Below, piece after piece: positions 5,193 to 6,544 of a stretch of DNA of 6,544 nt. The stretch's first letter is position 1. Each line of letters starts with the position of its first letter. The stretch is from Betaproteobacteria bacterium (GTDB lineage: Bacteria > Pseudomonadota > Gammaproteobacteria > Burkholderiales > Usitatibacteraceae): assembly GCA_003105245.1 (NCBI GenBank), contig PQAI01000158.1, forward strand, positions 2,633-9,176, in the 5' to 3' direction. The position numbers and the translations under genes were made by a program. Below the pieces are notes generated by a model. It ran no database searches and was not told the origin of the DNA. It worked only from the letters and a program-made list of their open reading frames with translations.

Positions 5193-6544
5193 ATGCCCGT
5201 CCGCCGCGACGAGCGAGGGATGGCGGTGGCCACCATGGTGGTGCTGCTGATCCTGGTGGCGCTCGCGATCGTGATGGGTCGTGGCGTCGTGCAGTCCGGG
5301 CTGGGCCTGGACCAGCGGGCCGTCACCGAGGCGAACCTTCGCCGCATATCGGAGGCGCTCGTCCAGTACGCTTCCCTCAATCGGCGCCTGCCCTGCCCGG
5401 CGAGCGGGAATCTCGACACCGGGGACGCAAATCCCGATACGGCGACAACCGCCTGCGCTGCCGCGGACGGAACGGTGCCGTGGCGCTCGCTCGCGCTGGA
5501 GCGCAAGGCCGCGCTTGACGGCTGGGGCCGCAAGATCTCGTATCGCGTCTTCGGAGGCGCGGGCGGCTTCACGCAGGCCGACGGCGTGAGCATGACGCTG
5601 TGCAACTCGTCCCTCGATCCACCGCTCGACTCCGCGCTGGATGCGAATTCCCTCTGCAAGGCGGCGAACGCGACGACCGTCGTGCCGCCGAACACGCCGA
5701 AGCAGTTCCTCGACGCCCGCGGCAACATGCTCGTGGTCCAGGAGCTCGGCACGGCGCGAAACGGCAATGCCTTCGTCCTGATCAGCCACGGCGAGAGCGG
5801 TCTCGGTGCATGGGCCGCCGAGGGAGGCGCCCGCTCGGAGATGCCGAACGCAGCCGGCAAGGAATACACCAACGCCCAGGCGGGTGGCACCTACTGGATC
5901 GAGTCGCGCAGCGACAACACCGTTTCGCCCGCCGCCACCGCGCACTTCGACGACGTCGTCGTCTACAAGCCCTTCGCGGATTTCGTCAAGGATGTGAAGC
6001 TCGCCGAGCGGGCCTGGGGAAATCCGTTCGGCTCCACGACCTTCACCGCCGCCACCATCGCCGCGGCGGGGGGCGACGCCACGCAGTTCAACACCGGCCG
6101 GAGCACCCTGAACTTCGGCAGCTTCACCGTCACCGCATTCGGGGATACCGCCCGCAACGTCGGATTCGACCGGAACGTGGGTACGGGCATCGGCTCCATC
6201 GGCACCGGTTCGAACTCGGAGACCACGGCGACGATGAACCGCGCCACCAACGAGGGACTGCGCTTCCAGTTCACGCAGGTCGGCCGGTACCTCGGGGTGA
6301 CGCTCTCCCGCTTCGGCGACCAGTCCGGCGAGCGCGAGCGGGTAAGCTTCGATTTCGTCATCGGGGGCTCCACCGTGCGGGTCACGAAGATGGCCTGCCG
6401 CTCGGGCGACGGGCGCGTGAATTTCACGATCAATCCCGGAGGCAATTTCGACGAGGTCACGATCGAGCCCCGGCTGACGGAGTACTTCAACTACAACTCG
6501 ACGCTCATCGTCGCCGCCATCGCGACCTGCCCGTCGACGAACGC
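5193..6544 (+). CDS. GspK/PilX-like prepilin with added C-terminal beta-rich domain, 3' partial
   Basis: This frame runs from ATG 5193 without a stop to the window edge, giving at least 450 residues. The N-terminus is RRDERG followed by MAVATMVVLLILVALAIVMG, a prepilin-like leader with likely cleavage after Gly9. Position +5 is Thr14, not Glu, as in minor pilins of the GspK/PilX type. Residues 66-277 parallel the preceding gene: LPCPASG (66-72), TVPWRSL (94-100), DGWGRKISYRV (109-119), FVLISHGESGLGAW (194-207) and AHFDDVVVYKP (250-260). Cysteines 68, 88, 137 and 155 lie in this part. From about residue 281 there is an extension absent from the first pilin: Gly/Thr/Ser-rich, with strand-like segments such as LRFQFTQVGRYLGVTLSRFG (356-375), RVSFDFVIGGSTVRV (383-397) and FDEVTIEPR (419-427), plus Cys402 and Cys446. 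The start has a good AGGAG site. Likely role: filament tip or cap, possibly adhesive; this is inferred. Confidence 0.82.
   Translation, partial: MPVRRDERGMAVATMVVLLILVALAIVMGRGVVQSGLGLDQRAVTEANLRRISEALVQYASLNRRLPCPASGNLDTGDANPDTATTACAAADGTVPWRSLALERKAALDGWGRKISYRVFGGAGGFTQADGVSMTLCNSSLDPPLDSALDANSLCKAANATTVVPPNTPKQFLDARGNMLVVQELGTARNGNAFVLISHGESGLGAWAAEGGARSEMPNAAGKEYTNAQAGGTYWIESRSDNTVSPAATAHFDDVVVYKPFADFVKDVKLAERAWGNPFGSTTFTAATIAAAGGDATQFNTGRSTLNFGSFTVTAFGDTARNVGFDRNVGTGIGSIGTGSNSETTATMNRATNEGLRFQFTQVGRYLGVTLSRFGDQSGERERVSFDFVIGGSTVRVTKMACRSGDGRVNFTINPGGNFDEVTIEPRLTEYFNYNSTLIVAAIATCPSTN
6033..6544 (+). other. C-terminal beta-sandwich-like domain of the second pilin
   Basis: Residues about 281 to 450 (continuing past the window) follow the point where homology to the first pilin ends (VKLAERAWGNPFG). 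The region has a Gly-rich segment GTGIGSIGTGSNSET (330-344), then alternating hydrophobic/polar strands and almost no helix-like sequence. The pattern of a Gly/Ser/Asn-rich opening, LRFQF, GVTLSRF, ERVSFDF and FDEVTIEP resembles extracellular jelly-roll or lectin-like domains of secreted proteins. No residue-level family match can be claimed. Confidence 0.45.

Noticed and set aside
4079..5518. Plus-strand open frame of 479 codons in another frame over the exported protein and pilins
   Set aside because: It is extremely Arg/Pro-rich, overlaps three supported genes and encodes no recognisable motif; a shadow of high GC.
5281..5589. Small plus-strand open frames inside the second pilin region (also 5806-5997)
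   Set aside because: They lie out of frame within the continuous 450-codon reading frame that starts at 5193 and shares ordered motifs with the preceding pilin.
4656..5945. Minus-strand open frame of 429 codons across both pilin genes
   Set aside because: It crosses the junction of two well-supported plus-strand genes, has low-complexity Arg/Ala/Gly composition and no recognisable domain or start signal.

Overview
The window is one densely packed, plus-strand operon fragment of very GC-rich DNA. Neighbouring genes overlap or sit at most 12 bases apart. GC content and pilus-gene organisation suggest a proteobacterium, most likely beta- or gammaproteobacterial, but no phylogenetic marker confirms this. 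No RNA gene, mobile element, CRISPR array, terminator or promoter could be supported, and no stretch over 300 bases lacks a gene.

Layout: (1) 1-396, C-terminal end of a GspE/PilB/MshE-type assembly ATPase with its four-cysteine zinc motif; (2) 405-1607, a complete GspF/PilC/MshG-type platform protein; (3) 1612-3240, a bitopic protein with a PilM/GspL-like cytoplasmic half, one membrane segment and a PilN-like periplasmic half; (4) 3237-3857, a PilO/GspM/MshJ-like bitopic protein; (5) 3847-4251, a small exported MshK/PilP-like protein with a proline-rich tail; (6) 4248-5180, a prepilin-like protein with a canonical G|FTLVE processing site; (7) 5193 to the window end, a second, related prepilin-like protein that lacks Glu at +5 and has an extra C-terminal domain. 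Gene 7 stays open through the last base.

Together these look like the inner-membrane motor and alignment complex of a type IV pilus or type II secretion-like filament, next to two filament subunits or tip proteins. The set ATPase, F protein, L/MN-like, M/O-like and K/P-like most resembles the MSHA pilus system, but the order (E-G-I-J-K then pilins) is not the classical msh order. A secretin, prepilin peptidase and major pilin are not in the window.

The most interesting part is the pilin pair. The two proteins share a central and C-terminal domain (LPCPA, VPWR, DGWG, ISHGE and HFDD motifs) but have different N-terminal classes. The second carries about 170 more residues that look like a separate beta-rich domain, making it a candidate filament-tip adhesin or cap.
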